Of a stretch of DNA of 64,000 nt, positions 1 to 9,892 are shown piece by piece. This stretch comes from Egbenema bharatensis. Its GTDB lineage: Bacteria; Cyanobacteriota; Cyanobacteriia; Elainellales; Elainellaceae. Location: assembly GCF_048077055.1 (NCBI RefSeq), contig NZ_CP182236.1, forward strand, positions 6,138,001-6,202,000, written 5' to 3'. The position numbers and the translations under genes are program-made. Under the pieces are notes generated by a model. That model did not search any database. It worked only from the letters and a program-made list of their open reading frames with translations, and had not been told where the DNA came from. Numbering within the stretch: the stretch's first letter is position 1; each line of letters starts with the position of its first letter.

Positions 1-643
1 TTTGAGCGTTTGCTCTAACCCCGTTCGTTATTTTGCAATGCACCGTTTTCCTGCCTTGATGGGTGACTTAATGAAAACGATCGCATTTTATTCTGTTATA
101 TAGGCTACCAATAATCGATCGACTCAAATATTAAATTTTTCCAAAAGTATACCAAGTTGCAAAATAAAATGTGAGAATGCTAATTTAGATACAGAAAACA
201 AATTTGGAAAGATTAACGAGTGATTCAAACTGAGATTCACTGCGGTTTGAGTACCTGGAGAAACCCTTAAGGAAAAATAATTTTTTCGCTCAAAAGCTTG
301 TCGTGTCTGGGTTTTACTTGAGTGCAAGAAATCCAGACCCTCAGTCTCTTAAATACTAATACCTACTTCCAAAAATACTCAAACCCCTATCCTCAGAAAA
401 TATTTAAATGCTGATGACAACCGGGATACAAGGGTTGAGTACATTCCTAATATTTCAATAATTTTGACCTCACGCAACGCAGCATTTGGGCTGAGGACGA
501 CTGGTATAACCCTATTAACGCCAGTCACTAAGTCTTCCAACTGAGAACAGGTTTAATTGGCTCTCATACCGGAGTTTAGGTGAGTGGAGTGATGCACCAG
601 CATCCCCACAGTGGCGGTTTATCCACCCATCCTTTGAAAGTCG
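1..643 (+). promoter_or_regulatory. nifB upstream region
   Basis: No convincing gene is visible in these 643 bases; the region is AT-rich up to about 470. An imperfect inverted repeat, TACTCAAACCCC (376-387) and GGGTTGAGTA (432-441), flanks about 44 bases. Because nifB heads the nif run and a cnfR activator gene lies about 37 kb downstream, this is the natural place for a CnfR-responsive promoter. The repeat is visible; its role is inferred. Confidence 0.45.
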
Positions 644-2079
644 ATGACACCACCACCCAACACTCTCCTCTCCCCTGCCATCGCAGACTCACAGGCTAAA
701 GCCAAGTCCGGTAGCTGTGGTTGCAGCAGTTCCACTCAACCAGCCAATGAACTTGATGAAAAGATGCGGGCCCGGATTGAAAAGCATCCTTGCTACAGCG
801 AAGAAGCCCACCATCATTACGCCCGGATGCACGTTGCAGTTGCCCCGGCTTGTAACATCCAGTGCAACTACTGCAACCGTAAATTTGACTGCGCCAATGA
901 AAGCCGTCCAGGGGTGGTGAGTGAATTACTGACTCCCGCAGAAGCCGCTCACAAAGTGCTGGTGATTGCAGGCAAAATTCCCCAAATGACGGTTCTGGGC
1001 ATTGCTGGCCCTGGTGATCCGTTGGCGAATCCAGACAAAACCTTTGAAACCTTTGAACGGATTGCTGAGAAAGCTCCTGACATTAAGCTGTGTCTTTCTA
1101 CCAACGGGCTAATGTTGCCGGATTACGTCGATCGCATCAAACAGCTCAACATCGATCACGTCACCATCACCATTAATATGATCGACCCGGAGATTGGTGC
1201 CAAGATTTATCCCTGGGTGCATTATGGACGGAGACGCTACAAGGGGGTAGAAGCTGCCAGAATCCTGCACGAACGGCAGATGGAAGGCTTACAGGCACTC
1301 AAGGAAGCTGATATCCTCTGTAAGGTCAACTCAGTGATGATTCCTGGCATTAACGATGAGCATCTGGTGGAAGTGAACCGGGCGATTCGGGAACGGGGTG
1401 CCTTCTTGCACAACATCATGCCCCTGATTTCTGCACCAGAACACGGTACGCACTTCGGACTCACCGGACAGCGGGGCCAACTCCGAAAGAGCTGAAATCC
1501 ATTCAGGACAATTGCTCCGGCAACATGAAGATGATGCGCCACTGCCGTCAATGTCGCGCCGATGCCGTCGGGCTTTTAGGTGAGGATCGCAGCCAGGAAT
1601 TCACCAAAGACAAGTTCATGGAAATGGCTCCGCAATACGATCAAGAACTGCGGCAGGAAGTCCATGCAGGGATTGAGAAGTTCAAAGCGGAAATCAAGCT
1701 AGCCAAAGCTAAAGTGAAGCCCAGCGAGCGGGTGAAGAACAGTCCTAAGGTTCTGGTGGCGGTGGCAACCAAGGGGGGCGGATTGGTGAACCAGCATTTT
1801 GGTCACGCTAAGGAATTCCAAATTTTTGAAGTGGATGCCAACGAAGCCAAATTCGTCGGACACCGCAAGATTGATCAGTATTGTCAATCGGGCTATGGCG
1901 AAGATGCCACGCTGGAGCATGTGATCAAGGCGATCGCAGACTGTAAAGCGATTCTTGTTTCTAAGGTTGGGGAATGCCCCAAAGCGGAACTGCGAGAAGC
2001 TGGACTCAAAGTAGTGGAAGCCTACGACGTAATTGAGAAGGTGGCGAGGGAGTTTTACGACGAACACGTTTTGAGATAG
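644..2079 (+). CDS. nifB: NifB, FeMo-cofactor radical SAM synthase (apparent frameshift)
   Basis: NifB builds the 8Fe-9S-C NifB-co core, the committed step of FeMo-co synthesis. The radical SAM motif CX3CX2C is at C70, C74 and C77. The frame from 644 breaks after ...LTGQRG and stops at 1495. The expected continuation (PTPKELKSIQDNCSGN) is read from about 1478 in the next frame to 2079, and includes the conserved HCRQCRADAVG Cys pair and a C-terminal NifX-like domain (from about 1756). Adding one C at GGGGCC (1473-1478) restores a single protein of about 478 residues, the usual cyanobacterial length. Without repair the product loses Cys residues needed for cluster handling, so a sequencing error is more likely than a live truncation. 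It is first in the nif gene run. Confidence 0.93.
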
Positions 2080-2102
2080 GGAGTAGGGAGGGGGGAGTCG
2101 TG

Positions 2103-2297
2103 ATGAGCAACAGTACCAAATTGATTCTGAACGCTGTAATGATTGTGTGGGTGATTATGCTGTACCGCAGCGCTGGACAATTTGTCCCCCCCATCGAGGC
2201 TGTGTTCCCGACCTGGCAGTTCTCCCCCATCCAGTTTCTCCAGAACCTTCCAACAACTACTGAGACAACTGGTTCAATTCTGACGATCGAGCGGTAA
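2103..2297 (+). CDS. small hypothetical ORF between nifB and nifS
   Basis: The 64-residue product is unrecognised. It begins with a hydrophobic stretch (LILNAVMIVWVIML) that could be one membrane segment, followed by a Pro/Thr-rich tail. It contains no cysteine, so it is not the FdxN ferredoxin usually found here. A second protein-like stretch in another frame (TGA 2261 to TGA 2408, with DDWQRWFNTYSQSL) runs up to the nifS start, so the interval may hold remains of a broken gene. It may not be translated. Confidence 0.3.
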   Translation: MSNSTKLILNAVMIVWVIMLYRSAGQFVPPIEAVFPTWQFSPIQFLQNLPTTTETTGSILTIER

Positions 2298-2406
2298 CAC
2301 GGTTAAAAACCAACCATCCTTCTGACGATTGGCAACGCTGGTTTAATACCTATTCGCAATCCTTAGCCAAACAATTACAAATCCCGACATCGGTGGGAGT
2401 CAACGC

Positions 2407-3615
2407 ATGAGTGCAGTGATTTATCTCGACAACAACGCGACAACCCGAATTGATCCAGAAGTGGTGGAAGCAATGTTGCCTTACCTGACCGAGTATTATG
2501 GTAATCCATCCTCAATGCACAGCTTTGGTGGACAGGTCGGTAAAGCGATTAAAACGGCCCGATCGCAAGTGGCAGCTTTACTGGGAGCTGAAGAATCGGA
2601 AATTATCTTTACCAGTTGTGGAACGGAAGGAAACAATACTGCGATTCGTGCTGCTCTGGCTGCCCAACCCGATCGCAAGCACATTATTACAACTCAAGTC
2701 GAACATGCTTGTGTATTGAATGTGTGCAAGCAACTCGAAAAGCAAGGATATACAGTCACGTACTTATCGGTTGATCACCAGGGACAAATTGATCTGGCTG
2801 AACTAGAAGCCGCACTTACCGGAAATACCGCCCTGGTTTCCACCATGTACGCCAACAACGAAACGGGAGTGATTCTACCCGTCGCTGAAATCGCTGCCCT
2901 GGCGAAAGCCTACGGTGCCACCAGCCATGTAGATGCAGTTCAGGTCGTCGGCAAACTGCCCCTGAACCTGAAAGCCAGCCCGATCGATTTGTTAACCCTA
3001 TCAGGTCATAAACTCCATGCTCCGAAGGGGGTTGGTGCCTTGTTTGTCCGACGGGGTTTCCGCTTCCGTCCGTTCCTAATCGGTGGACATCAGGAGCGGG
3101 GCCGCAGGGCAGGGACAGAAAACGTAGCGGGCATTATTGCCCTGGGTAAAGCCGCTGAATTAGCCCAGCAGCACCTGAGTGAGGTATCCCGCGAACAACA
3201 ACTGCGCGATCGCCTCGAACAGGGATTGCTTTCCACAATTCCCGATTGTCAGGTCAATGGTCATCCCACCAAACGGTTACCCAATACGACCAATATTGGC
3301 TTCAAGTACATCGAAGGAGAAGCCATCCTGTTCTCCCTGAATCAGCACGGCATCTGCGCCTCTTCTGGCTCCGCCTGTACCTCTGGCTCCCTGGAACCTT
3401 CCCACGTCCTGCGGGCCATGGGACTCCCCTATACCATCCTCCACGGCTCCATCCGGTTTAGCCTCTCCCGCTATACCACCGATGCCGAAATCGATCGCGT
3501 TCTGGAACTGATGCCTGGCATTGTCGAACGGCTCCGTGCCCTCTCACCCTTTAACAGCGATCAAGCCGACTGGTTACAAGACCGGGAAGAGGCGATCGTT
3601 GCGGGAAGTCGATAG
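2407..3615 (+). CDS. nifS: NifS cysteine desulfurase
   Basis: This PLP enzyme takes sulfur from L-cysteine for nitrogenase Fe-S clusters, working with NifU. The 402-residue product is of normal length. The PLP lysine lies in LTLSGHKLHAPKG (K202) and the active-site cysteine in the ASSGSACTSGS loop (C324). The start ATG overlaps the stop of a small upstream frame. It is followed by a repeat-filled gap and nifU, the standard nifS-nifU order. Confidence 0.97.
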   Translation: MSAVIYLDNNATTRIDPEVVEAMLPYLTEYYGNPSSMHSFGGQVGKAIKTARSQVAALLGAEESEIIFTSCGTEGNNTAIRAALAAQPDRKHIITTQVEHACVLNVCKQLEKQGYTVTYLSVDHQGQIDLAELEAALTGNTALVSTMYANNETGVILPVAEIAALAKAYGATSHVDAVQVVGKLPLNLKASPIDLLTLSGHKLHAPKGVGALFVRRGFRFRPFLIGGHQERGRRAGTENVAGIIALGKAAELAQQHLSEVSREQQLRDRLEQGLLSTIPDCQVNGHPTKRLPNTTNIGFKYIEGEAILFSLNQHGICASSGSACTSGSLEPSHVLRAMGLPYTILHGSIRFSLSRYTTDAEIDRVLELMPGIVERLRALSPFNSDQADWLQDREEAIVAGSR

Positions 3616-3778
3616 TCAGGAGCCAGGAGCAGGAGCCAGGAGCCAGAACTCAGGAGCCAGAACTCAGAAACCAGTTGTTGACTATTCCCCACTCCCCACT
3701 CCCTACTCCTCACTCCTCACTCCTCACTCCCCACTCCTCACTCCCTATTACCCATCCACCCATCACCCCCTTACTACC
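3616..3778. repeat. STRR heptamer block, nifS-nifU gap
   Basis: The gap holds degenerate tandem heptamers: AGGAGCC/AGAACTC types at about 3620-3670 and TCCTCAC/TCCCCAC types at about 3695-3755. They resemble the short tandemly repeated repetitive sequences known in filamentous cyanobacteria. A reading frame runs through them into nifU, but the protein similarity begins only at 3779. Confidence 0.75.
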
Positions 3779-4678
3779 ATGTGGGACTACACCGAGAAAG
3801 TACTAGACCTGTTCTATAACCCCAAAAATCAAGGGGCGATCGCAGATGCCGATGAATCCGGAGTTGCCGTTGTGTTTGGCGAGGTGGGCAGTATTGCCTG
3901 TGGAGATGCTCTGAGACTCCACCTGAAGATTGAAGTGGAAACGGATCAGATTCTGGATGCTCGGTTTCAGACCTTTGGTTGTACCAGTGCGATCGCTTCT
4001 TCCTCTGCCCTGACGGAATTGATTAAGGGACTCACTTTAGATGAGGCTCTGAAGATCACAAACCATGAAATTGCGGATTATTTAGGCGGATTACCGGAAG
4101 CTAAAATGCACTGCTCTGTCATGGGACAGGAAGCTCTGGAAGCAGCAATTTACAAGTATCGCGGTATTGAAGTCGAACACCATGAAGACGATGAAGGAGC
4201 GTTGATCTGCGCTTGCTATGGGGTCAGCGAAAACAAGATTCGGCGAGTGGCGATCGAAAACAATTTGTCCACCGTTGAGCAAGTTACCAGCTACGTTAAA
4301 GCGGGCGGAGGTTGTAGCTCCTGTCTAGCAGCGATCGAGGATATCCTGACAGCGGTACAGCAGGAGACAGCCGCCACCTCCAGACGACTGGCAACGGAAA
4401 TTGCAGTTGCTCAAGAAACTCAGGAAACGGCTCAACCCACCCTTACGACTGTCCAGAAAATCACTCTGATTCAGAAAGTGTTGGCGGAGGAAGTTCGTCC
4501 GGTGTTACTGGCAGATGGGGGAGATGTGGAGCTGTACGACGTGGACGGTGATGTGGTTAAAGTTCGTCTGGTAGGTGCCTGTAGTTCCTGTTCCTCCAGC
4601 ACCGCCACCCTCAAGATTGCGATCGAAGCTCGGTTACAAGAACGGGTTTTACCCACCTTAATAGTTGAAGCAGTATAA
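3779..4678 (+). CDS. nifU: NifU Fe-S scaffold
   Basis: This is the scaffold on which NifS-derived sulfur and iron form clusters for nitrogenase proteins. The 299-residue product has three modules. The IscU-like domain carries C41, C68 and C112. A central [2Fe-2S] domain carries C144, C146, C179 and C182. A C-terminal Nfu domain carries CXXC (C268, C271). The start MWDYTEKVLDLFYNP matches the family; the open frame upstream is repeat DNA. Confidence 0.96.
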   Translation: MWDYTEKVLDLFYNPKNQGAIADADESGVAVVFGEVGSIACGDALRLHLKIEVETDQILDARFQTFGCTSAIASSSALTELIKGLTLDEALKITNHEIADYLGGLPEAKMHCSVMGQEALEAAIYKYRGIEVEHHEDDEGALICACYGVSENKIRRVAIENNLSTVEQVTSYVKAGGGCSSCLAAIEDILTAVQQETAATSRRLATEIAVAQETQETAQPTLTTVQKITLIQKVLAEEVRPVLLADGGDVELYDVDGDVVKVRLVGACSSCSSSTATLKIAIEARLQERVLPTLIVEAV

Positions 4679-4865
4679 ACAGTGTTCACCATGGCATTTT
4701 CTATTCTGATCGTTGAGCGATCGCCTCCCAGCCTGTGGATCGTTCATCCCCCTGGCAACCCCCTCACAAATTGACCCATCTGGGTTGCTGGTCGATGGTT
4801 TGTTAACTGATGGTTCGTAAAAGACGGCTGAACAAGTTCTTTATCCCTTTTTAGGAGATCACCCA

Positions 4866-5756
4866 ATGACTGACAACATTAGACAAATTGCGTTCTACGG
4901 CAAGGGCGGTATTGGTAAATCCACCACATCCCAAAACACCCTTGCGGGTCTGGCAGAACTGGGTCAGCGCATTATGATTGTGGGTTGTGACCCCAAAGCC
5001 GACTCGACTCGTTTGATGCTGCACAGCAAGGCCCAAACGACGATTCTTCACCTGGCAGCTGAACGTGGCGCAGTGGAAGATCTGGAAATTGAAGAAGTGC
5101 TGCTGACGGGCTACAAAGACATCAAGTGTGTTGAATCGGGTGGGCCTGAACCCGGTGTGGGCTGTGCCGGACGGGGCATCATCACCGCTATTAACTTCCT
5201 GGAAGAAAACGGTGCCTATGAAGATCTCGATTTCGTATCCTACGACGTTCTAGGTGACGTGGTTTGCGGTGGATTTGCTATGCCGATTCGGGAAGGCAAA
5301 GCGCAGGAAATCTACATTGTGGTTTCCGGTGAAATGATGGCAATGTACGCGGCAAACAACATTGCGCGAGGCATTCTCAAGTACGCACACTCCGGCGGTG
5401 TTCGTTTGGGTGGTTTGATCTGCAACAGCCGTAAGACCGATCGGGAAATTGAACTGATTGAGGCTCTGGCAGAGAAACTGAACACCCAGATGATTCACTT
5501 TGTTCCCCGCGACAACGTGGTGCAACACGCAGAATTGCGCCGGATGACGGTGATTGAGTACAGACCGGATCACCCGCAGGCAGACGAATACCGGACGCTG
5601 GCAAACAAGATCCTCAACAATGACAAGCTGACGATTCCAACGCCGATCTCAATGGATGAATTGGAAGAACTGCTGGTTGACTTCGGCATCCTGGGTGGCG
5701 AAGAAGAGTACCTCAATGCGATCGCCCAAGATGAAAAGGCACCAGTGACAGTGTAA
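4866..5756 (+). CDS. nifH: NifH nitrogenase iron protein
   Basis: Dinitrogenase reductase is a homodimer that passes electrons to NifDK with ATP hydrolysis and also assists FeMo-co maturation. The 296-residue product has the P-loop GKGGIGKS (12-19). Cluster ligands are C100 and C134, and R103 in GCAGRG is the residue that is ADP-ribosylated in some diazotrophs. AGGAGA precedes the ATG. The 187-base gap from nifU suggests its own promoter or a processing site. Confidence 0.98.
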   Translation: MTDNIRQIAFYGKGGIGKSTTSQNTLAGLAELGQRIMIVGCDPKADSTRLMLHSKAQTTILHLAAERGAVEDLEIEEVLLTGYKDIKCVESGGPEPGVGCAGRGIITAINFLEENGAYEDLDFVSYDVLGDVVCGGFAMPIREGKAQEIYIVVSGEMMAMYAANNIARGILKYAHSGGVRLGGLICNSRKTDREIELIEALAEKLNTQMIHFVPRDNVVQHAELRRMTVIEYRPDHPQADEYRTLANKILNNDKLTIPTPISMDELEELLVDFGILGGEEEYLNAIAQDEKAPVTV

Positions 5757-5887
5757 CGCGGCTCACTGAGAGGGGGTCTAAATCACAGCGGTAATCACAC
5801 TCAATGATTTCTGACTCCCTTTCCTCTGAATCGCTTGCCTCCCACTCCTGCTCCCTCATTTTTACCCTACAGCCTGAGAGGAAAACC

Positions 5888-7369
5888 ATGACCTATACAG
5901 AAGAAAAAGCACCTGAAGTTGACAAGAGACAGATTATCGAGGAAGTTCTGGAAGCCTATCCCGAAAAGGCCGCAAAAAAGCGGGCGAAGCACCTGAATGT
6001 GCATGAGGAAGGCAAATCCGACTGCGGTGTCAAGTCCAACATTAAGTCCGTGCCTGGCGTGATGACGACTCGCGGCTGTGCCTATGCGGGTGCAAAAGGG
6101 GTGGTTTGGGGGCCGGTGAAGGACATGATTCACCTCAGCCATGGACCGGTCGGCTGCGGCTACTATTCCTGGTCGGGACGGCGCAACTACTACATTGGCA
6201 CCACTGGGGTTGATACCTTTGGCACGATGCAGTTCACCTCCGATTATCAGGAACGGGACATCGTTTTTGGTGGAGACAAAAAGCTGGCGAAACTGCTGAC
6301 GGAAATGGATGAACTGTTTCCACTGGCTAAAGGGGTGACGATCGAATCGGAATGTCCGGTGGGATTGATTGGGGATGACATTGAAGCCGTCGCCAAGAAG
6401 TCAGCCAAAGAAACGGGCAAACCAGTGATTCCCGTCCGCTGCGAAGGTTTCCGGGGCGTTTCCCAATCCCTCGGACACCACATCGCCAATGACACCGTCC
6501 GCGACTGGGCTCTGCCGATCGCCGACAAGAAAGCGAAAGAAGGCTCCTTTAACTTTGAACCCTCTCCCTACGATGTCGCGGTCATCGGGGACTATAACAT
6601 TGGTGGAGATGCCTGGTCTTCCCGGATCTTGCTAGAAGAAATGGGGCTGCGCGTCGTCACACAATTCTCTGGAGATGGCACCTGGAATGAAGTGTTGTTG
6701 ACCACTCAGGTGAAACTCAACCTGATCCACTGCTACCGCTCCATGAACTACATTTGCCGTCACATGGAAGAAACCTACGGCATTCCCTGGATAGAGTTCA
6801 ACTTCTTCGGCCCAACCCACATTGCTGAATCCCTGCGGGCGATCGCTGAGAAGTTTGACGACAAGATCAAGGAAGGGGCAGAGCGGGTGATTGCGAAATA
6901 CCAGGCTCAGAGTGATGCGGTGATCGCCAAGTATCGGCCGCGGTTAGAGGGCAAAACCGTCATGCTGATGGTGGGCGGTCTGCGTCCTCGCCACGTCATT
7001 CCAGCGTTCCAGGACTTGGGAATGAAAGTCATCGGCACAGGCTATGAATTCGGTCACAACGACGACTACAAGCGCACCACCGAATACATTGACGATGCCA
7101 CCCTGATCTACGACGACGTAACGGGCTATGAGTTTGAACAGTTTGCCGAGAAGCTGAAGCCAGACTTAATTGCCGCAGGCATCAAAGAGAAGTACGTCTT
7201 CCAGAAAATGGCTCTGCCCTTCCGGCAAATGCACTCCTGGGATTATTCCGGCCCGTATCACGGCTACGACGGATTCGCCATCTTTGCCCGCGATATGGAT
7301 CTAGCTCTCAACAGTCCCACCTGGGGATTAGTGAAAGCACCCTGGAAGCAAGCTGAAGCGGATAACTAG
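5888..7369 (+). CDS. nifD: NifD nitrogenase MoFe protein alpha chain
   Basis: The alpha subunit holds FeMo-co and half of each P-cluster. The 493-residue product shows P-cluster cysteines C64, C90 and C156, FeMo-co ligand C282 (NLIHCYRS) and H449 (FRQMHSWDYSGPYHG). The family start MTYTEEKAPEVDK at 5888 follows AGAGGAAAACC; a longer open frame from 5804 is ignored. The gene is uninterrupted: there is no nifD excision element here. Confidence 0.98.
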   Translation: MTYTEEKAPEVDKRQIIEEVLEAYPEKAAKKRAKHLNVHEEGKSDCGVKSNIKSVPGVMTTRGCAYAGAKGVVWGPVKDMIHLSHGPVGCGYYSWSGRRNYYIGTTGVDTFGTMQFTSDYQERDIVFGGDKKLAKLLTEMDELFPLAKGVTIESECPVGLIGDDIEAVAKKSAKETGKPVIPVRCEGFRGVSQSLGHHIANDTVRDWALPIADKKAKEGSFNFEPSPYDVAVIGDYNIGGDAWSSRILLEEMGLRVVTQFSGDGTWNEVLLTTQVKLNLIHCYRSMNYICRHMEETYGIPWIEFNFFGPTHIAESLRAIAEKFDDKIKEGAERVIAKYQAQSDAVIAKYRPRLEGKTVMLMVGGLRPRHVIPAFQDLGMKVIGTGYEFGHNDDYKRTTEYIDDATLIYDDVTGYEFEQFAEKLKPDLIAAGIKEKYVFQKMALPFRQMHSWDYSGPYHGYDGFAIFARDMDLALNSPTWGLVKAPWKQAEADN

Positions 7370-7405
7370 GTGTACCAGGGACGGGGATGGTTTGGAGAGA
7401 CACCT

Positions 7406-7476
7406 GTACGGGCGAAGCATTTGGTAGACCCGTTTCGATAACGACAACAAATTGTAGTCGAATGCTTCGCCCCTAC
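7406..7476. repeat. MITE-like repeat copy A (GCGAAGCATTTG family)
   Basis: The element is about 71 bp and bounded by inverted ends: GTACGGGCGAAGCATTTG on the left and CGAATGCTTCGCCCCTAC on the right. It lies between nifD and nifK and is followed by CCCATCA/CCCATTA heptamers (7477-7525). Related copies are at 28986, 32384 and 42425. It may form a hairpin in the nifDK message. Confidence 0.7.
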
Positions 7477-7554
7477 CCATCATCCATTACCCATCACCCA
7501 TCACCCATCACCGATTCCCTATTCCCCCCGATCCACCCTACAGGAGAAAAAGTC

Positions 7555-9090
7555 ATGGCTCAGAACGTTGACCAAATTAAAGACCACGTTGAACTCTTTC
7601 ACCAGCCGGAATATCAAGAACTGTTCCAGGGCAAAAAGCAATTTGAAGACTGCCATAGTGCTGATGAAGTGGCGCGAGTAGCAGAATGGACAAAAAGCTG
7701 GGATTACCGTGAGAAGAATTTTGCCCGTGAAGCCCTCACCATCAACCCTGCCAAAGCCTGCCAGCCCCTCGGTGCTATCTTCGCCGCTTCGGGATTTGAA
7801 GAAACGCTGCCTTTTGTGCATGGTTCTCAAGGCTGTGTCGCCTACTTCCGGACTCACCTGACCCGCCATTTCAAAGAACCCTTCTCTGCCGTATCCTCCT
7901 CAATGACGGAAGATGCAGCCGTGTTTGGTGGACTGCAAAACATGATTGACGGTCTGGCCAACTCCTACACGCTGTATAAGCCGAAAATGATCGCCATGTG
8001 TACGACTTGCATGGCTGAGGTAATTGGAGATGACCTGCAAGCCTTCATCAAGACCTCCAAGGAAAAGGGTTCCATTCCAGAAGAGTTCCCGGTTCCCTAC
8101 GCCCACACCCCCAGCTTTGTTGGTTCCCACATCACGGGTTACGACAACATGCTGAAGGGAATTCTGACCAACCTGACGGAAGGGAAGAAAGCTGAATCAA
8201 CGAACGGCAAGTGGAACTTCATTCCCGGATTCGATACCTACACTGCCAATAACCGCGAACTGAGACAAATTTTGAATTTGTTTGACATTGATGCCACGAT
8301 TCTGGCAGACAACTCCGATACCTTTGATTCTCCCAATGAAGGGGAATTCGTAATGTATCAGGGTAAGACAACCCTGGAAGAAGCGGGTGATTCCATCAAC
8401 GCTGAAGGCACGATCGCCCTCCAGGCTTACTCCACCACCAAAACGCGGGAGTACATCGAGAAGGACTGGCAGCAACCCACAACGGTATTGCGTCCCTTCG
8501 GCATTCAGGGTACAGATGCCTTCCTGCAAAAGCTATCGGAAATCAGCGGCAAGCCGATCCCCAGAGAGTTGGAAATTGCGCGGGGACGGGCCATTGATGC
8601 CATGACTGATTCCCAGGCGTGGATTCACGGCAAGAGCGTTGCCCTCTACGGCGATCCCGATCTGGTTTACGGTTTAGTCAGCTTCTTGCTGGAACTGGGC
8701 GCAGAACCCACCCACATCGTCGTCACCAACAGCAACGATGTCTTTGCAGCCGAACTGCAAGCCCTGCTCGATTCCAGCCAGTACGGAGCCAATGCCAAGC
8801 TCTGGCCCGGTAAAGACCTGTGGCACCTGCGATCGCTCATGTTCACTGAGCCAGTTGATCTGTTAATCGGCAACTCCTACGGCAAGTACCTCTGGCGCGA
8901 CACCAAAACGCCCCTCGCCCGGATTGGCTATCCCATCTTCGATCGCCATCACCTGCATCGCTATCCCACCCTGGGATATGCTGGAGCACTGAACCTACTC
9001 AACTGGATTGTCAACACCGTGTTGGAAGACCTCGATCGCAAGACAATCATTCCTGCAAAAACGGACATCTCCTACGATCTGATTCGCTAA
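7555..9090 (+). CDS. nifK: NifK nitrogenase MoFe protein beta chain
   Basis: The beta subunit of dinitrogenase shares the P-cluster with NifD. The 511-residue product has P-cluster cysteines C69, C94 (GSQGC) and C152 (MCTTCMAEVIGDD). The start MAQNVDQIKDHVELF follows AGGAGA at 7542. It is co-directional with nifD across an unusually long, repeat-filled 185-base gap. Confidence 0.98.
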   Translation: MAQNVDQIKDHVELFHQPEYQELFQGKKQFEDCHSADEVARVAEWTKSWDYREKNFAREALTINPAKACQPLGAIFAASGFEETLPFVHGSQGCVAYFRTHLTRHFKEPFSAVSSSMTEDAAVFGGLQNMIDGLANSYTLYKPKMIAMCTTCMAEVIGDDLQAFIKTSKEKGSIPEEFPVPYAHTPSFVGSHITGYDNMLKGILTNLTEGKKAESTNGKWNFIPGFDTYTANNRELRQILNLFDIDATILADNSDTFDSPNEGEFVMYQGKTTLEEAGDSINAEGTIALQAYSTTKTREYIEKDWQQPTTVLRPFGIQGTDAFLQKLSEISGKPIPRELEIARGRAIDAMTDSQAWIHGKSVALYGDPDLVYGLVSFLLELGAEPTHIVVTNSNDVFAAELQALLDSSQYGANAKLWPGKDLWHLRSLMFTEPVDLLIGNSYGKYLWRDTKTPLARIGYPIFDRHHLHRYPTLGYAGALNLLNWIVNTVLEDLDRKTIIPAKTDISYDLIR

Positions 9091-9155
9091 CCTCTCCCTG
9101 TAGAGATGTTGAGCAGGCAGCATCTCTACCTCTGTCTTCTTCCAGGATATTTCCC

Positions 9156-9470
9156 ATGGCTACTCTCACACATGATCATTCCCACTCCTTAAGGAAAAGC
9201 CGGCGATCGAGGTTTGATATCCTTGCTCCATTCCGCAACTGGCTCGATCGAATTGAAGTTAATGATTCCAGACTGGCTCATTTTCTTTGTCAACTCATTC
9301 CCTGCCAGTGTGCCTTTGAAAGAGATATCACCCTATTCGGCAGAACCTTCCATATTCCTGCGCTCTGCAAGCTGAATCCTCTCTACGATGAACTGATCAG
9401 TTTACGGTTTCGCGCCCTCAGCTATCTGGCAGATGTCTGTGGTGAGGATGTTGAACGGTATATCTGTTAA
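9156..9470 (+). CDS. Mo-dependent nitrogenase C-terminal family protein
   Basis: This 104-residue soluble protein matches, from memory, the Mo-dependent nitrogenase C-terminal family found after nifK in many cyanobacteria. Visible marks are the Arg-rich start, a central LIPCQCAFERDI segment and a C-terminal LNPLYDELISLRFRALSYL helix. The biochemical role is unknown. It lies 65 bases after nifK, so co-transcription is likely. Confidence 0.8.
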   Translation: MATLTHDHSHSLRKSRRSRFDILAPFRNWLDRIEVNDSRLAHFLCQLIPCQCAFERDITLFGRTFHIPALCKLNPLYDELISLRFRALSYLADVCGEDVERYIC

Positions 9471-9892
9471 GTGAGGAGTGAGGAGTGAGGAGGCGGGAGA
9501 CAGAAGTCAGGAGTCGGGAGTCAGAAGTCAGAAGTTTCAGGGATTGTCAGTTGGATCGTTTGAGCTGTGGCTGGCTTCATTCGATCGCCCGCAGATCAAT
9601 CGCGGGCTACCTGAAAAAGTCTGATCAATCAGACTGGCGGAGGGATTGAGTCCATTGGAATGGACTTCATCAAATAGACCGCAATTCATTCGCGGGCGGT
9701 TGAGCGGTTAAGCCAACACAGTGAAATTTACAGTTCCCTGCAAAGCCCTGTCGGTTCTCCCTTGCCCTTCCCTCTTCCTCCACTCCCGACTTCCTCCACT
9801 CCCGACTTCCTCCACTCCCCCACTGACTCCCCACTCCTCACTCCTCACTCCCCACTCCTCACCCATTACCCACCCTACCCAGGACTTGAGCC
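9471..9892. repeat. repeat-filled gap before nifEN, with four-hairpin element copy 1
   Basis: STRR-type repeats (GGAGTGA, AGAAGTC) occupy about 9471-9536 and TCCTCAC/TCCCCAC types about 9771-9870. Between them, 9584-9699 is a roughly 116-bp element that recurs ungapped at 42974-43089. It contains successive hairpins: CCCGC..GCGGG, the palindrome AGTCTGATCAATCAGACT (9618-9635), AGTCCATT-GG-AATGGACT (9649-9666), and a last CCGC..GCGGG. No gene is seen. Confidence 0.75.

Noticed and set aside
124..327. 67-codon minus-strand open frame in the nifB leader
   Set aside because: No family resemblance, no ribosome site, and it overlaps the likely promoter region.
3521..3778. N-terminal extension of nifU overlapping nifS
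   Set aside because: It translates STRR repeats; NifU similarity starts exactly at ATG 3779.
5888..7369. nifD excision element, as in heterocystous strains
   Set aside because: nifD is continuous with all ligands present; no element or recombinase is found in it.
7387..7554. N-terminal extension of nifK
   Set aside because: It reads through a MITE-like repeat and heptamers; AGGAGA precedes ATG 7555, where the family start lies.
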